From: Lepidodermella squamata
Lineage: Eukaryota; Gastrotricha
Assembly (NCBI GenBank): GCA_047495785.1
Contig: JBLDXI010000014.1
Coordinates: forward strand, 1 to 64,000
Reading direction: 5' to 3'
DNA length: 64,000 nt
Part shown: positions 35,990 to 47,285 of the stretch, one piece after another
Layout of the letters: each line of letters opens with the position of its first letter
How positions within the stretch are numbered: position 1 is the stretch's first letter
Program-made: the position numbers and the translations under genes
The notes under the pieces: model-generated
Told to the model about the DNA's origin: nothing
What the model saw: only the letters and a program-made list of their open reading frames with translations
Database searches by the model: none

Positions 35990-36160
35990 GCAGTGAAATG
36001 GCGTCCTCGATGGCCTGGGCACATGTTGCGGATCACGGTCGTTGAACAATGAGAGAGAATTGGCGGGCCTCGGCATGGTCTGAGTCAAAGCAAAGCGGAA
36101 AGAGGCGCAAGCAAAACGTCAGTGGTGGAGGGCAGAGTCTAACAGGATGGGGGAAGGGGC
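35990..36160 (+). mobile_element. LINE 3' terminal relic
   Basis: Conceptual translation reads WRPRWPGHMLRITVV followed by a Gln stop, then an Arg-rich tail with further stops. The W-x-GH-x-LR pattern is typical of the extreme C-terminus of LINE reverse transcriptases. It is degenerate. Confidence 0.5.
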
Positions 36161-36198
36161 AAGCATAAAAAGATCAAATTATTGCAATATACCGTATA

Positions 36199-36628
36199 TA
36201 CCGAAATATTAGGCAACACCGAATTATAGGGCAGAACCGGATTTTAAGGCAGAGGTTAGAGGTCGAATAATAAAATATAAGGCATCACCGAATTATAAGG
36301 CACATGCCCTCAAATGCGAACGCGAGTGTAATCCACTCGGCAGGTAATCTCTTGGGTAAGCTGTCGCCGGAATGGACCGCAAGCACCTCGGGGTTCGGGG
36401 TGCGGGGCGTAAACGATGACATGACGCTCTGCGCGTGGGTTCTGGCTGGGAGGGGATTACGCCGACGTGTCCCGCGATGAAATGATGGCTAACTAACCCA
36501 TGAAATGAGTTCGTTTTGCCAATCTGTGAAATATAAGGCAGACCCGAAATAAAAGGCAGACCCGGAATTTAAGGCAGGACTTGAACGGCTTACAAAAAAA
36601 TTATAAGGCAGTGTAAACTAATTCGGTA
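36199..36628. mobile_element. Non-autonomous element with TA flanks and internal ~20-bp repeats
   Basis: Ends TACCGAA and TTCGGTA are inverted and flanked by TA on each side. Inside, units of the form CCGAAATATAAGGCAGA recur irregularly (near 36205-36300 and 36530-36610). A related stretch is at about 55776-55870. No protein is encoded. Confidence 0.5.
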
Positions 36629-37224
36629 TATCCATCAGCAACCGCTTCATGCTGATGATGTATGAAGACGGCTTTCCAAACCAGTTCAGGGTTTCGCCGC
36701 TTCCAGAACAGACAAACAGAGTCTTTAGGCAAGGCTTTATAACCCTCAAAGCTTCAAAAACCGCTGTCATTCAGCAATAACCTTTCCGCAACTCAGGATC
36801 AGGATCAGGATTTACGATTTCTCCTCGCCCTGACGGACTCAAGCTTTCACCATAAGGCGGAGCTTGTGAGAAAATCGCGAGCTTACGCTCTAGGAAAGTT
36901 TGAAACTGGTTTAATAACTACTTAATTGAAATCCCTACCCCTGGTACTCCAGTTATTGCTGACTGTTTCTCCAGGGCCCAGGCATTAGTGCCCAGGTGGC
37001 TTTTCCACTCACTCAGCGAAGCCTACAAACGCCGTCGTAGCAAGAAGGCTACCAAAAGACTAGTTTGGAGGAATATTTACAAGAGTAGAGATAATTTACA
37101 AGAGGTAATTCACGGAGCCAAAATATAAGATAATTTAATGACGGAGCTATAAAGAAAATAAAGTATATTACATTTGGTTGAGTATAGGCTTTGAAAAATA
37201 TAAATAGAAATTTGGAAAACTCAT

Positions 37225-38190
37225 TTAGTTCGGCACGTAGTTGTAGACGAAGGCGGCTTTGGAGTACGGATTGAACGCGACCTGCGGCTGCAGAGAGGCG
37301 TTGAGTTCCTTCTTCTTTCGCTCGCTATTCGCCTTGATGATGGCGTCGTGTTTGGCCTGTTCGCGTAGGAATTCGAGCGTGGCTTGCCGGCACGCCTTTG
37401 TGGTAGCAGACAGCCTGATCTTCGCTGGCAGCTGGTTCCACCACTGGATGGCCTTGGTTGGGAACGAGCGCTGGCCTGTGGCGAGCTTGCACGATGGCTT
37501 GACGTACTTCCCGGTGGCGGCGCCTCGAGTGTTGTGGTCATGCTGTTGGTTCATCGGCTTGACTAGCGACGAGAGTGCCTCGGGGGTCTCAGGATCCCTG
37601 CTGCACTTCCACATGGTTGTAGCCAGGTGGACCAGTCGTTTGCCTTGCAGATTCACCCATCGCAATCGCACGAGAACTTCATCGGCGGGCACGTCAGGAC
37701 TGACGTCGAGAACGGCACGAACGGCTTTGTTTTGCGCGTGTTGAAGTCGATCCAGCTGGGTCTTGCAGCCCTGATCGATGACGGCGTCGCAGTAGTTGAA
37801 CTTCGACCCGATGATGCCGTCGTACATCATTGTTCGAGTCTTCAGGTCGGTGTGCCGAGCCGCTTTACGTAGTGCGTAGGTACCACTTCTTGCGGCTTTG
37901 ATCAGATGATCGACGTGCTTTTCCATGGTGAGCTTTGAGTCCAGATAGACTCCCAGGATTTTCACGTGGTCAAGTGGCGGCAGATCGACTTCACCGAATC
38001 GAATTTCTGGAGCAGAAGCCTGTTTGTTAGACAAAAACATATAATTAGATTTGTCCCGATTCACTTTGAGACAGTTGGCGTGTAACCAATCGCCGATACT
38101 GCGAAGGTCCGCCTCTAGCTTCGCCTTGACTTCTTCAGGCGTCTTCCCACGGGCCACGATCGTTGTGTCGTCGGCGAACAGCGATGCGAT
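37225..38190 (-). mobile_element. 5'-truncated LINE: reverse-transcriptase C-terminal half
   Basis: Open for over 310 codons. It opens with ASLFADDTTIV, the RT catalytic FADD motif, then WLHANCLKVN, KILGVYLDSKL (motif D/E region), and a thumb/C-terminal region with RLRWVNLQ and QWWNQLPAKIR. This is a Jockey/CR1-like RT lacking everything upstream of motif C. Truncation is within about 10 bases of FADD, next to a short tandem GATGCAACTTCC. It has no stop or frameshift, so the insertion is fairly young. Confidence 0.85.
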
Positions 38191-39436
38191 GCAACTTCCG
38201 ATGCAACTTCCGCCACCGCGGAATAATCGCGCGGGTTTTCCTCTCTAATCTTTTCAACCAATTTAATGTGTATATTTGCGCAAAAATATATATTGTTATT
38301 TTAAATATGTGTCTTACAATAGGCAATAAGAAGTCTTGAGAAAAAATATATGGTTTGCGGGGTAACAAAAGTATGTATGGGGGATGAGTCCTGGGAACAA
38401 GCTACGTTCAAGTTAGCTGCGGGGTTGCTAAAGCAGCTGAAGCACAAAGCACACAAAGCATGAAGCCCATCCTGAACTCAACATGAAGCTCTCTGACCGC
38501 CTTCCCTGTACCTGCACTAATCACGCCTAACCCTACCCTATGCATGTTTTTCTGTCACCAACCGAAGTTTCTTGGTCGGGAGAAGGTTTTTAGCCACCGC
38601 AATAGATGGGCTTGCAGCCTACTGCCGTCGGGAATGCCATAAATGTACGATATTATACTATATACTTTTTATTCGCGTTAATTGCGCCATTTCAAATTCT
38701 AATTTTAGTAGAGCCGCCTGAAACCTTGAAGCTTGAAGATTCTGCTACTCGTCCATCCTGCCTTCTGGAGCTTCCTGTTTGCTGACCTGTTTCTCTTCAC
38801 ACCTAAATTATTCAGTAGCTACGAGTCGCTATTGGTCTAATTGGTCTGTATCTTATTAAGAATCTTATCTATATTATATTGTTGTAGACGTTGGACGTAC
38901 TGCAACTCTTTCATTTAGCGGAACCCTTTCGTGAATTCATACACAATAACCTTTACAGTCCCACATTATTACTTTAAGATTGTAGATTGTCACGTCTAGT
39001 AGCATCAATTTTCGATCATCAATTTGATGACATAAATTATTGATTATTGGCTCTTGAGTTCACAGGAACCAGGACCGATAATTCGCCACTACCTTTCTCA
39101 CCGCGCCATCAAGAGGGTTATTTTTCCGCTTTCAACTGAGACATTCAACTTAAAACGACTTCGAGACCCTATTGAACTCTTGAAAGGAGAAATTCCTTAA
39201 ATAATGCTGTGCTTAGGTTATTTTTCAGCTCGAATGTTTACTGTAACATCCTGAACCCACCACAAATTGTGCACGTTTGTATTTTCTAAGTTGATTTTGT
39301 TTGATTGGATATTCGGCAAATTTCTTTCCGCAAGAAGGGAAACCCAATTTTTTACGTCATATGCGATCAATTTTTTTTAGGTGAAGCATATTTATTAATT
39401 TTTCTCATCCGAATTGCGATAATAGTCGCAAATATT
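38191..39436. other. Ski-family gene 5' flank
   Basis: AT-rich, with no gene seen. It may hold the promoter and 5' UTR. A T-run followed by AG near 39380 could be a splice acceptor for an upstream non-coding exon. Confidence 0.45.
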
Positions 39437-41964
39437 ATGTCGGATGAAGCCGCTGACGTAGGAGGAGACTTGAATGGCAAAGAGAACGTTAACATCATTG
39501 TATTCACCAAATCAGTGCTGTTGCAGCGTGAAATTCATGGATTTTTGATTGGCGGAGAGAAAAGATTACTTTTCTCCGAAATTAATGCCGAACTCTGCCG
39601 CCGAGGTGTTCAGCAGTTGGACATCTTGGAAAAATTGAAGGCTCTGCAGCTACAACTTACAGAGACCACGGCGGAGCAGCGTGATGTTATAGCTTCACAA
39701 TTGGGTCTAAAAGATTCGTCATCGCTCGATGAGCAATACTTAATTCGGCAGACCGATGCAGAGCGATTATGTGGAGCGGTTATTCGTTGCCAAAGAGTCG
39801 CGTCTGACAGCGATTTGACCGAAAACACTTTCAAGGTTCAACATGAAATATTCGGAAAGTCTCGCGGGCTATTCATCCCGGAGCTTTACAATAGCTCCAA
39901 TGCCGAGTGTATTACTTGCATTCAATGCAGAGCACTCTTATCTCCTCAAGATTTTGTTCGCCACAATCACTCGCCGCCCAAGAATCAGGCACGTCATGTT
40001 TCAGAGTATGTCGGTAATGCTTATTTCTCTATTCCGCTCCAATACAGGTACGGCATTGGGGTCTGGAGTCGACGCGGTGGTGGCGCTATGTCTTTGTTGC
40101 CAAGGATCAGGAAAATCGCGAAGTATACCAGCGGCTTCTCGACGAACTTAAGCAGCGGTTTCCACCATCAGCCAGTGAAAACGTACGTTTCTCTGTATTT
40201 CGCTCTGCTTTTCATCCTCTGGCTGTTAGCGAGGCAGCTTTAATTAATTTTATTGCGGGCGTGGGTCGATTCATCAGGCAATAGCGGCGCTTTTTACGGT
40301 GATAGTAAGCAAACGTATGTGTGTTCGCACGTGCTGCCGAGCGTATGGCCGGCAGAGCTATTGCGCAAGTGGCCTTCTGGCGAACTCAGCCATAGCTCGG
40401 CTAGCCGGCGTCGCGCCGGTTGGCGTTGCATAACGCGCCTTAGTAGTAGCTACCGCGTGTCCCAGAGCGTTCACGACTATGTCTGTCTAATGTTCATTGT
40501 TACGCAACCGACCTTAGGTCACAAACTTTCCAATCAAGCCGACGGCGACTTCGGACTACAAGACCGCGTCGCAGACGACGGCGTCCATCTTCAGCCAGCT
40601 CGTCGCGCTCCAGGACTCAGTGGATGCGAATAAGCCACCAGCCGCAATCACATTCGAATCATTGTTCAACCAACAACGGCAAAGTTTTCTTGAAAGGTAC
40701 TAATGAATGATTTACAAATGTGATATAAACAGAATCGACAATTTTTGCGTTATTAAGGTTATGTGGATATGATACGACAACTAATTCACGAACGCCAGAT
40801 AACGGCCGATCGACTTCGTTTGCCGAAATTATGGCAAGCGCCATGGCTAGTGCGGCGAAGTACTTGCAAAATCCAGCGGCGTCGGCCGTGTCGACCCCCT
40901 GTGATTCTCAGCCATCATCGGCTTTTGTCCCTCCGCCAAATGTGCGGCTGCAAGACATGTTCGGCCGTCAGTCAGCGTGGCGGAGGACCGACCTCGGTGA
41001 AGATGACGACGACCTGAGCGTCAAACGGCGCAAACTCGACGACTCGGCGTCACCGCTTTCGTCGGCAGCGTCCTCAGCCGACAACGTCAACAACAGCGCA
41101 AATATTTCGGCGTATTCTGTGAGCGAGGCGGCGCTAGCGACGGTGGCCGCCATCAGCTCGCACGCCAAATTGCAATCGGAAGCGGCGGCGGTCATGGCGC
41201 TTCCGCCACAGATCCTCCTCGGCGACTCCCGCCCACATCCGGTTATGGCGGCCGTGTCGCGTTCGAAGGACGACGAGTCAGGTGAGGATGAGGATGACGC
41301 AACAACCGAGAAGCTGCTACGCTCGCAGCTCGGCGATGAGGTGTCCGTGCTGAAAAGAGCGTTTGCCAAGCAGCTGCTGGCTACTTTGGGTGGACTTCTC
41401 GCTGAGGAAGGCTCTACTCTGGTTGCAAAACTGAGCGAGGCACCTTTGGACTCGACTTTGGACGATACGCTCCTCGACGAGTTCCGTCAGCTTCGGGCGA
41501 AGCACGCGGCTCAAACAGCAGCGGCGGAGCAGACGCGACCAGCGGCGCCGAAACACATGACTGTGATGGGCAAGTACCTCGGTGAATTGCAGGACGAGAA
41601 GGCTGACTTGGAAGCGCGGGTACGATCACTGACGAGCGAATTGTCCCGCGCTAAGCAGGAGCAGAATGCCATGTCGCTGCGTCTCATGGAAAAAGAGCGC
41701 GAGTTGAATGAAATGCGCGCGGTGTTGCAGGCCTTCGTGCAGCCTGGATCGCAGCAGCGCCAGCAGCAGTCGAGCAGCGCATTTCTGACGCCAGCGACTA
41801 CCTCTGCGTTAACTACCGCCCTCTCCCCGATGCTTGACCCCCGGCGGGCGCTTCTCATGATGATGGCGCAAGAGAAATTCGGCGTAAACTACGCGACACG
41901 ATCAGCCGAGGAGCTGGACGCGGCGCTTTCGATGGTTGCTAGTGCGACAACTATGTCCTCGTGA
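39437..41964 (+). CDS. Ski/Sno-family transcriptional corepressor
   Basis: Predicted 686-residue nuclear protein. Ski/Sno proteins bind SMADs and recruit corepressors to dampen TGF-beta signalling (C. elegans DAF-5 belongs here). Exons 39437-39997, 40048-40182, 40539-40696 and 40758-41964 join in frame. The Ski/Sno/Dac DNA-binding-like domain covers about residues 15-115, with REIHGFLIGGEKRLLFSEI and TDAERLCGAVI. The SMAD4-binding domain follows: EIFGKSRGLFIPELYNSS, ECITCIQCRALLSPQDFV, then HWGLESTRWWRYVFVA. A long Ala/Ser region leads to a C-terminal coiled coil. The donor of exon 1 is the least certain; with it, the Cys normally preceding HWG is Arg. Confidence 0.88.
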
Positions 41965-44200
41965 TTTGACGGTGTTTCAGTCGGTATCAATTTTCCGTCC
42001 GTGTAGTAGTTATAGCCTCAACAATTTTTCACTCTTTCGCTCTCACCCTCGTCACTCACGTACTCGACCGTGTGTCTGTTTCATGTAACCTAATACGTGC
42101 GCGCGTACCCCCACTCGAGCGGCACCCGCGCCGTAAAAAATGTTCGTTCAATGCCGCCAACTGCAGCAATTTGGAGTTCAACTAATGACATCGTCGCCGC
42201 CGCCGCCTGTTGGCAGCTCAGCCTGGCGTCTGAATCTCGATGCAGTGGCAGCCGTTGTAATTTGTGCCTGTTGCCTCGATGTTTTGTGCAGTAAGAAGAC
42301 CACGTTAAGTATCGCTGAATTCGGTTCTTGCCCGCCTCGGTATTACGTCACGGTTACGCAACACAGAACTCGGTGGCTTTTTGCGCCCGTGCTTCTGCTA
42401 CGATGCGTCATTCTTATCGCTGTCTATTTATCGTTCTCAAAACGGTGTATCGGCCTCTGTTTTTTACGTCTCACGCTTGGGCCATCAAATTAGTATTTCG
42501 CCCCGAATGGCATGTCCTGATGGAACACCAGTTACTGAATGCGAGACGTGGATGTTTTAATTACTAATAGAGCATGCTGATTTCTGCGGCACCTGCCGGG
42601 TGTTGATTTCTGTATGGTCAGAGATAAGTCTTGTCATTTCGTCTGATTTTCCTGGACTATGACGCCATGTTTGCTGTTGTTGCGGTATAAGTCCATTTGT
42701 TTAAAACAAATGTTGTGATCTTATTGAAATGATTATACGAAACAGCAATTAGACATACGCTCTCGCTTCGAGCTCCTAAAGCTGCAAAGCTGTTGACTAA
42801 AACCAAACCAAGAAAAAATGAAGTGTAGTGAGTAGAAAGAAGAAAACGCAGAGAAGCGAGAGCGAGTTTGTAACACTATACTTACCTATCAATGGTCGGC
42901 ATTACATGATTTTATGCGTGTTACCACAATTTTAGCCACTAAATGTAATCATCTCTATTTTTTTCCTAGCAGAAAATTTTGAATACTTCTTTGTTGGCTT
43001 CATGAGGAGGCTCCTTTTCGACGTAGGTATGACCGGTCCGGTTTAGACATTGGTTGCACTCGGGTACTGAAATATGTTGTCTTTGTGTTGTTTCTTGTTA
43101 ACGCCGATTAATTGATGAAAATTTGATGATTGCGATGAACAAATGTACATGATTACTTGAATATACAGACATATCTATATCTATATATACACTTATATTA
43201 TCTACAAATATATAATACGCTTCTTGTAAACGCAAGGATGATAACTTTGATGTAACTGGTATCTATTGCTAATAGCGTGGAAGTTGTCAACCCAATTATT
43301 ATTAATAACGGATGAATAACAATTATAATTATTATCATGGAGACATTTCTATGTCGCTGTGGCGTTTTGCATGCCAATCGGAAAAATAAAGGTGAAGAAG
43401 ATTGAAGTATTTGTGATCGATCGCAGCTATTTTTAATTCGACTCTGCGCTCTACGAATGTCTGATTAGCCGATTCCAACTTGCACCTCTAAACGTTGATT
43501 CAAAACGTGAATAGTACCAGACGCAATAGAGGGGGAGTTGTATTATTGGATGGGTCTTACTTTTAGCGGAACCAAATTTTAGAATTTTCAATGGACCCAA
43601 AACCACTTCGAAACTTCCAAAGATTTTATGATTTATCGGCATAATTTTAAATTAATCATCTTTGGATTCAATGTAAAATTCTATTCAAGACACATTCCTC
43701 GCTATAAAATGCATACAATAATGCCTGAATTTCGTAGAAATATTCGAAACGCGAGATTTGTCCTATCTAAAGGTTCCGCAACATGCAAATTTGGTTCCGC
43801 TAAAGATATTCTGTTTTGGATGGGCGCTGGCAGTGTTGGAAATGAAAATATTGTTCGAGCTGAATGCAGCGGTGAAAATTTGCATTGCATCATAAGAAAG
43901 ATGAGTAATGAGCAATTAATATTTTTTGCCAGTTTGTATTCCAGCCTTCAGCCTAGGAGAGCTATCCTGATAGTAGACATAGGGCTGTCCAGATAACCTA
44001 AATACTTATTAATCTTCACAGATTAGTAGTTGCGGCAGGAATAAAATGAATATAGCTTTTTAATTATCTAGAAAATACCTAAAACCGCGATGAAGTCTTG
44101 GCAGCACCTGAAGAATTGGCCCTCGATGCCATCTCATTACAAATTGTAAACAATAACCAAGGTCGCCTTAAGGATAAATGCCCCGCCAGATTTTTCATGT
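41965..44200. other. Ski-family 3' flank
   Basis: Likely 3' UTR to about 43400 (AATAAA at 43385). An inverted pair TAGCGGAACCAAATTT near 43562 and 43792 is the only other structure noted. Confidence 0.4.
43385..43390 (+). promoter_or_regulatory. Candidate polyadenylation signal AATAAA
   Basis: 1.4 kb past the Ski-family stop; plausible but distant. Confidence 0.3.
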
Positions 44201-44269
44201 TGAAGCGACAGGCTGTATATGGAATGGTCAAAAATCGACTAAAATATCTGGGGCACAACGTCGCCAAGA

Positions 44270-44429
44270 GGAATATGACGTCAACATAATATTCAAGCTT
44301 GAGGTTCCGGCTTTCTCCTTATTCCAAGGACAAAAAACACTCGCCTACAGAGGTGCGGTTCTATTTAACCTTCTGCCACAAGAGGCTCAAAACGCGCTAA
44401 CTGCTCATGCTTGTCGGCAAGCCACCTAG
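44270..44429 (+). mobile_element. LINE reverse-transcriptase C-terminal relic
   Basis: Translation gives LEVPAFSLFQGQKTLAYRGA followed by LFNLLPQEAQN and a stop. The VP...GQ-x-xLxYRGA...N-x-LP pattern is the conserved tail of Jockey/CR1-type LINE proteins. It is short and isolated from any RT core. Confidence 0.6.
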
Positions 44430-44569
44430 ATACCTATATGAAGTGTAAATAATCCAAATGAGCCGGATGGAGGCCCTGTAAATCAACCATACATAGTATG
44501 CGACCGATATCAGAAGCAGCCAGATCTCTCGTAATCATAGTCCCCTAAACCAGCAAGGGTAAAGGCATA

Positions 44570-45079
44570 CCGTCAAATGGGGCGACATTGCCAGCGGGGA
44601 TCACTTTGCCACGGAAAAATGGGGCGACTTTCGCTTAGCCATATCTCAGAGGTATCAAGGGTGGCTAAGTGACCCTGAGTACGGTTCAGATGCAGATGGG
44701 GTGACTTTGCCCTAACTCAAACCGCAGGTGGAAAGGCGGAAACCTCTCAAGTGGGGTACCGCTGGAGAGCTTATGCCGGGGGCTGCTCGAAAATGGCAAG
44801 TTTATTTCATTTTGATCATACCTGGTCGACTTTAGGAGTCATCTAAATTCTGCCGAAAACGGTATTTTTCGCTCAACTTTTTACCTGCGTTTAATCACCA
44901 GGTATTGTGAAGGGCTATAGTATGTTCTAGGTATTCCAGTTGGTCCTTTCTTGGGCTTTCCAACGGTATCCCACTCAAGGCGTCTTCATCTTGATACCTC
45001 TGAGATATGGCTATGCGAAAGTCGCCCCATTTTTCCGTGGCTACGTGACCCCGGCTGGCAATGTCGCCCCGATTGACGG
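44570..45079. mobile_element. 510-bp inverted-repeat element flanked by TA
   Basis: Arms 44570-44659 and 44990-45079 are 90-bp inverted copies with roughly nine differences, beginning CCGTCAA and containing GGGGCGACATTGCCAGC. TA flanks both ends. TA duplication suggests a Tc1/mariner-type non-autonomous element. No transposase is seen. Confidence 0.7.
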
Positions 45080-46148
45080 TATTATTTTCAAAAATGAATT
45101 TCTCGCTGTCTTCCAAAAGGAAATACTGCGCGCGCCTTTGGCTAGACAATTTTAGGCTTCATTTACAGCAGCTTCGGATCAAACACGTATCGCTAAATCT
45201 CAAGTCGCACTCATTGCCGGGTTTTCCCTTAGGCAAACAGTGTGCCCTGCTTCCAGTGCCGGACCCAATTTATTCAGCACTCTGATTATTGGCTCATCTG
45301 ATTTTTAGCTGGTCATCGTTTAGGTTCGACCGTTATATGGGCCAGCACCAAGTTGACCGAGATTGCGTCACGCTCCGCAAGGTTCAACGTTTTTCTATAA
45401 ATAAATCGAGGCTGAATACTTAATAAATGTTACAAGTTCTTTATCCCAACACTAATTCTTGCGGGTTAAAATCATGAAATTAGTAGCTATTGGATCCGTC
45501 AGTTCAACAGGACGCTTAGATTACTCAATAGAAAACATTATTTCAAAACAATTTTTACTGTCGTTTATTTACACGAGTCTCAAGGAAAAGATGTTATCAA
45601 CACAAAGCCAAAATCGATTTTCCTTGAAGACGAGCACACATATCATGGTCGAAATGCTGTTTTATACTAATATTATATATACTCAATGACGATGCTGTGG
45701 ATGATGATCACCATTTGCGGACCGTAGCCGGCTGCAGTAATATTTTTTACAATAAAAAGCAACAATTCGCGAAACTATGTTGGCATTTCGGCGCAATCGT
45801 GTTTGCGGAGATGCGTTGAAAGAATGCTGTTCCTTTTCGTAATTGACGTTCAATAATAGCCAGGGATGACAAAATAGAGACGCTCTTTCAGGGTGACACA
45901 TGCAGAAGGCAGGCAGTCGTCCGTCGCGGCGCGATCACAATCACGACACGGTTAGAGGTGAAGGAGATGGTTCTGATGAACAAGATGATGAGCTACTATA
46001 AACAGATAGCTACGGCCACAACTAGCGGCTCGGAATACAGATGGTGGAGGATTTGATGGAAACGAAAGCGTTAGCTTCTATTGAGGCCGGTGCATCAACG
46101 AAAAATAATTCAACAATAAGCTTCTGGCGCAGTTCATCATCTCTCGTG
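45080..46148. other. Gene-free stretch downstream of the Atrophin gene
   Basis: Nothing recognised; probably includes the Atrophin 3' UTR at its upper end. Confidence 0.45.
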
Positions 46149-47250
46149 TTATCTCGACGGGGGCGGTGGCGGCTGAGCGCCAGGAGGTACGCCACCGGAA
46201 AGCGCTTGTACTTGAAGGAGCTGATCGAATTGCAGTCTTTTAAGCTGTTCGATCTTTTGTAGCTGCAAAGGATCGAGAGTGGCTGGAGAGGCAACTGGTG
46301 GGGCGCCCAGGCCTGGGGCCGCTGCAGTAGCCAATCCCCGGAGCAAGGCGGCGGCTGCCGGTGAACCGAGGGCTGCAAAATTATATGAAGGCATTAAATA
46401 TATTTTCACAAAAATATGAAATTTCTACACCAGCAAGGGATACAATTATATTCTCGGATATTTTGATTATTCGACAGAAAAAGTTCAATAAACGATCTAA
46501 TTTTCCGAAATATAAGTAGTATAAAACCTACTGGCTGCGACGTTTGTCGGGGCTTGTTGAGCTTGTTGAGCAGCAGCTGCAAGAATCGCTAGCGGGTCAG
46601 AGGGCGCGGGCGGGGGAATGGGAGGAACAACTGCGGACGTCGAAGGCGCAGACGGTACCACTCCAGCAGCTGGCACCGGTGGTTGGTGAAGATGCAGGTG
46701 CGTGTGGGCGTGAGCATGTGTATGCGTGTGCTGCGAACTGCCTGGGATCGCAGGTAAGCTAGACGAAGCCGTCTGAATGGCGGCAGCGAGGTGATGCACC
46801 GGAGTTAGAAGGCCGAGCGGCCCTTTTTGTGGAACTGGTGAGGCTGTGACGGCAGGGGGCGCGGCTGCAGCAACCGAGGTAGCCGCTGCGCTCAAGCCGT
46901 GCAGTGCTGCCAATGGATGTTCGCTTTGTTGCATTTGCAGCAACTTAGCAGCGGCAGCAGCCGCGTTCGAGCCCGAGTTAGACCCAGGCGTAGATTCTCG
47001 TTGCTCACGATCGCGTTCCCGTTCTCTTTGTCTTTGTTGCTGTTGCTGTTGCTGATGTTGCTGGTGTTGCTGTTGTTGAAGCTGCTGCTGTTGTTGTTGC
47101 TGCTGCTGAAGCAACATCGGCGGAGGTGTCGGAGTCGGGGATGATTGCCGCCTTTGCTGAGCTTGCTGGTGCTGTTGAGCGGCTTTTTCGAGCTGTTGAT
47201 GAGCGTGGTGTAACGCAGCCTGCTGTTGTTGGTGGTGGTGGTGCTGTTGT

Positions 47251-47285
<35 letters not shown>

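Larger units (their letters stand above)
35822..37224. other. Transposon-rich intergenic stretch
   Basis: Holds a LINE 3' relic (35990-36160) and a TA-flanked repeat-rich element (36199-36628). No host gene is seen. Confidence 0.55.
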
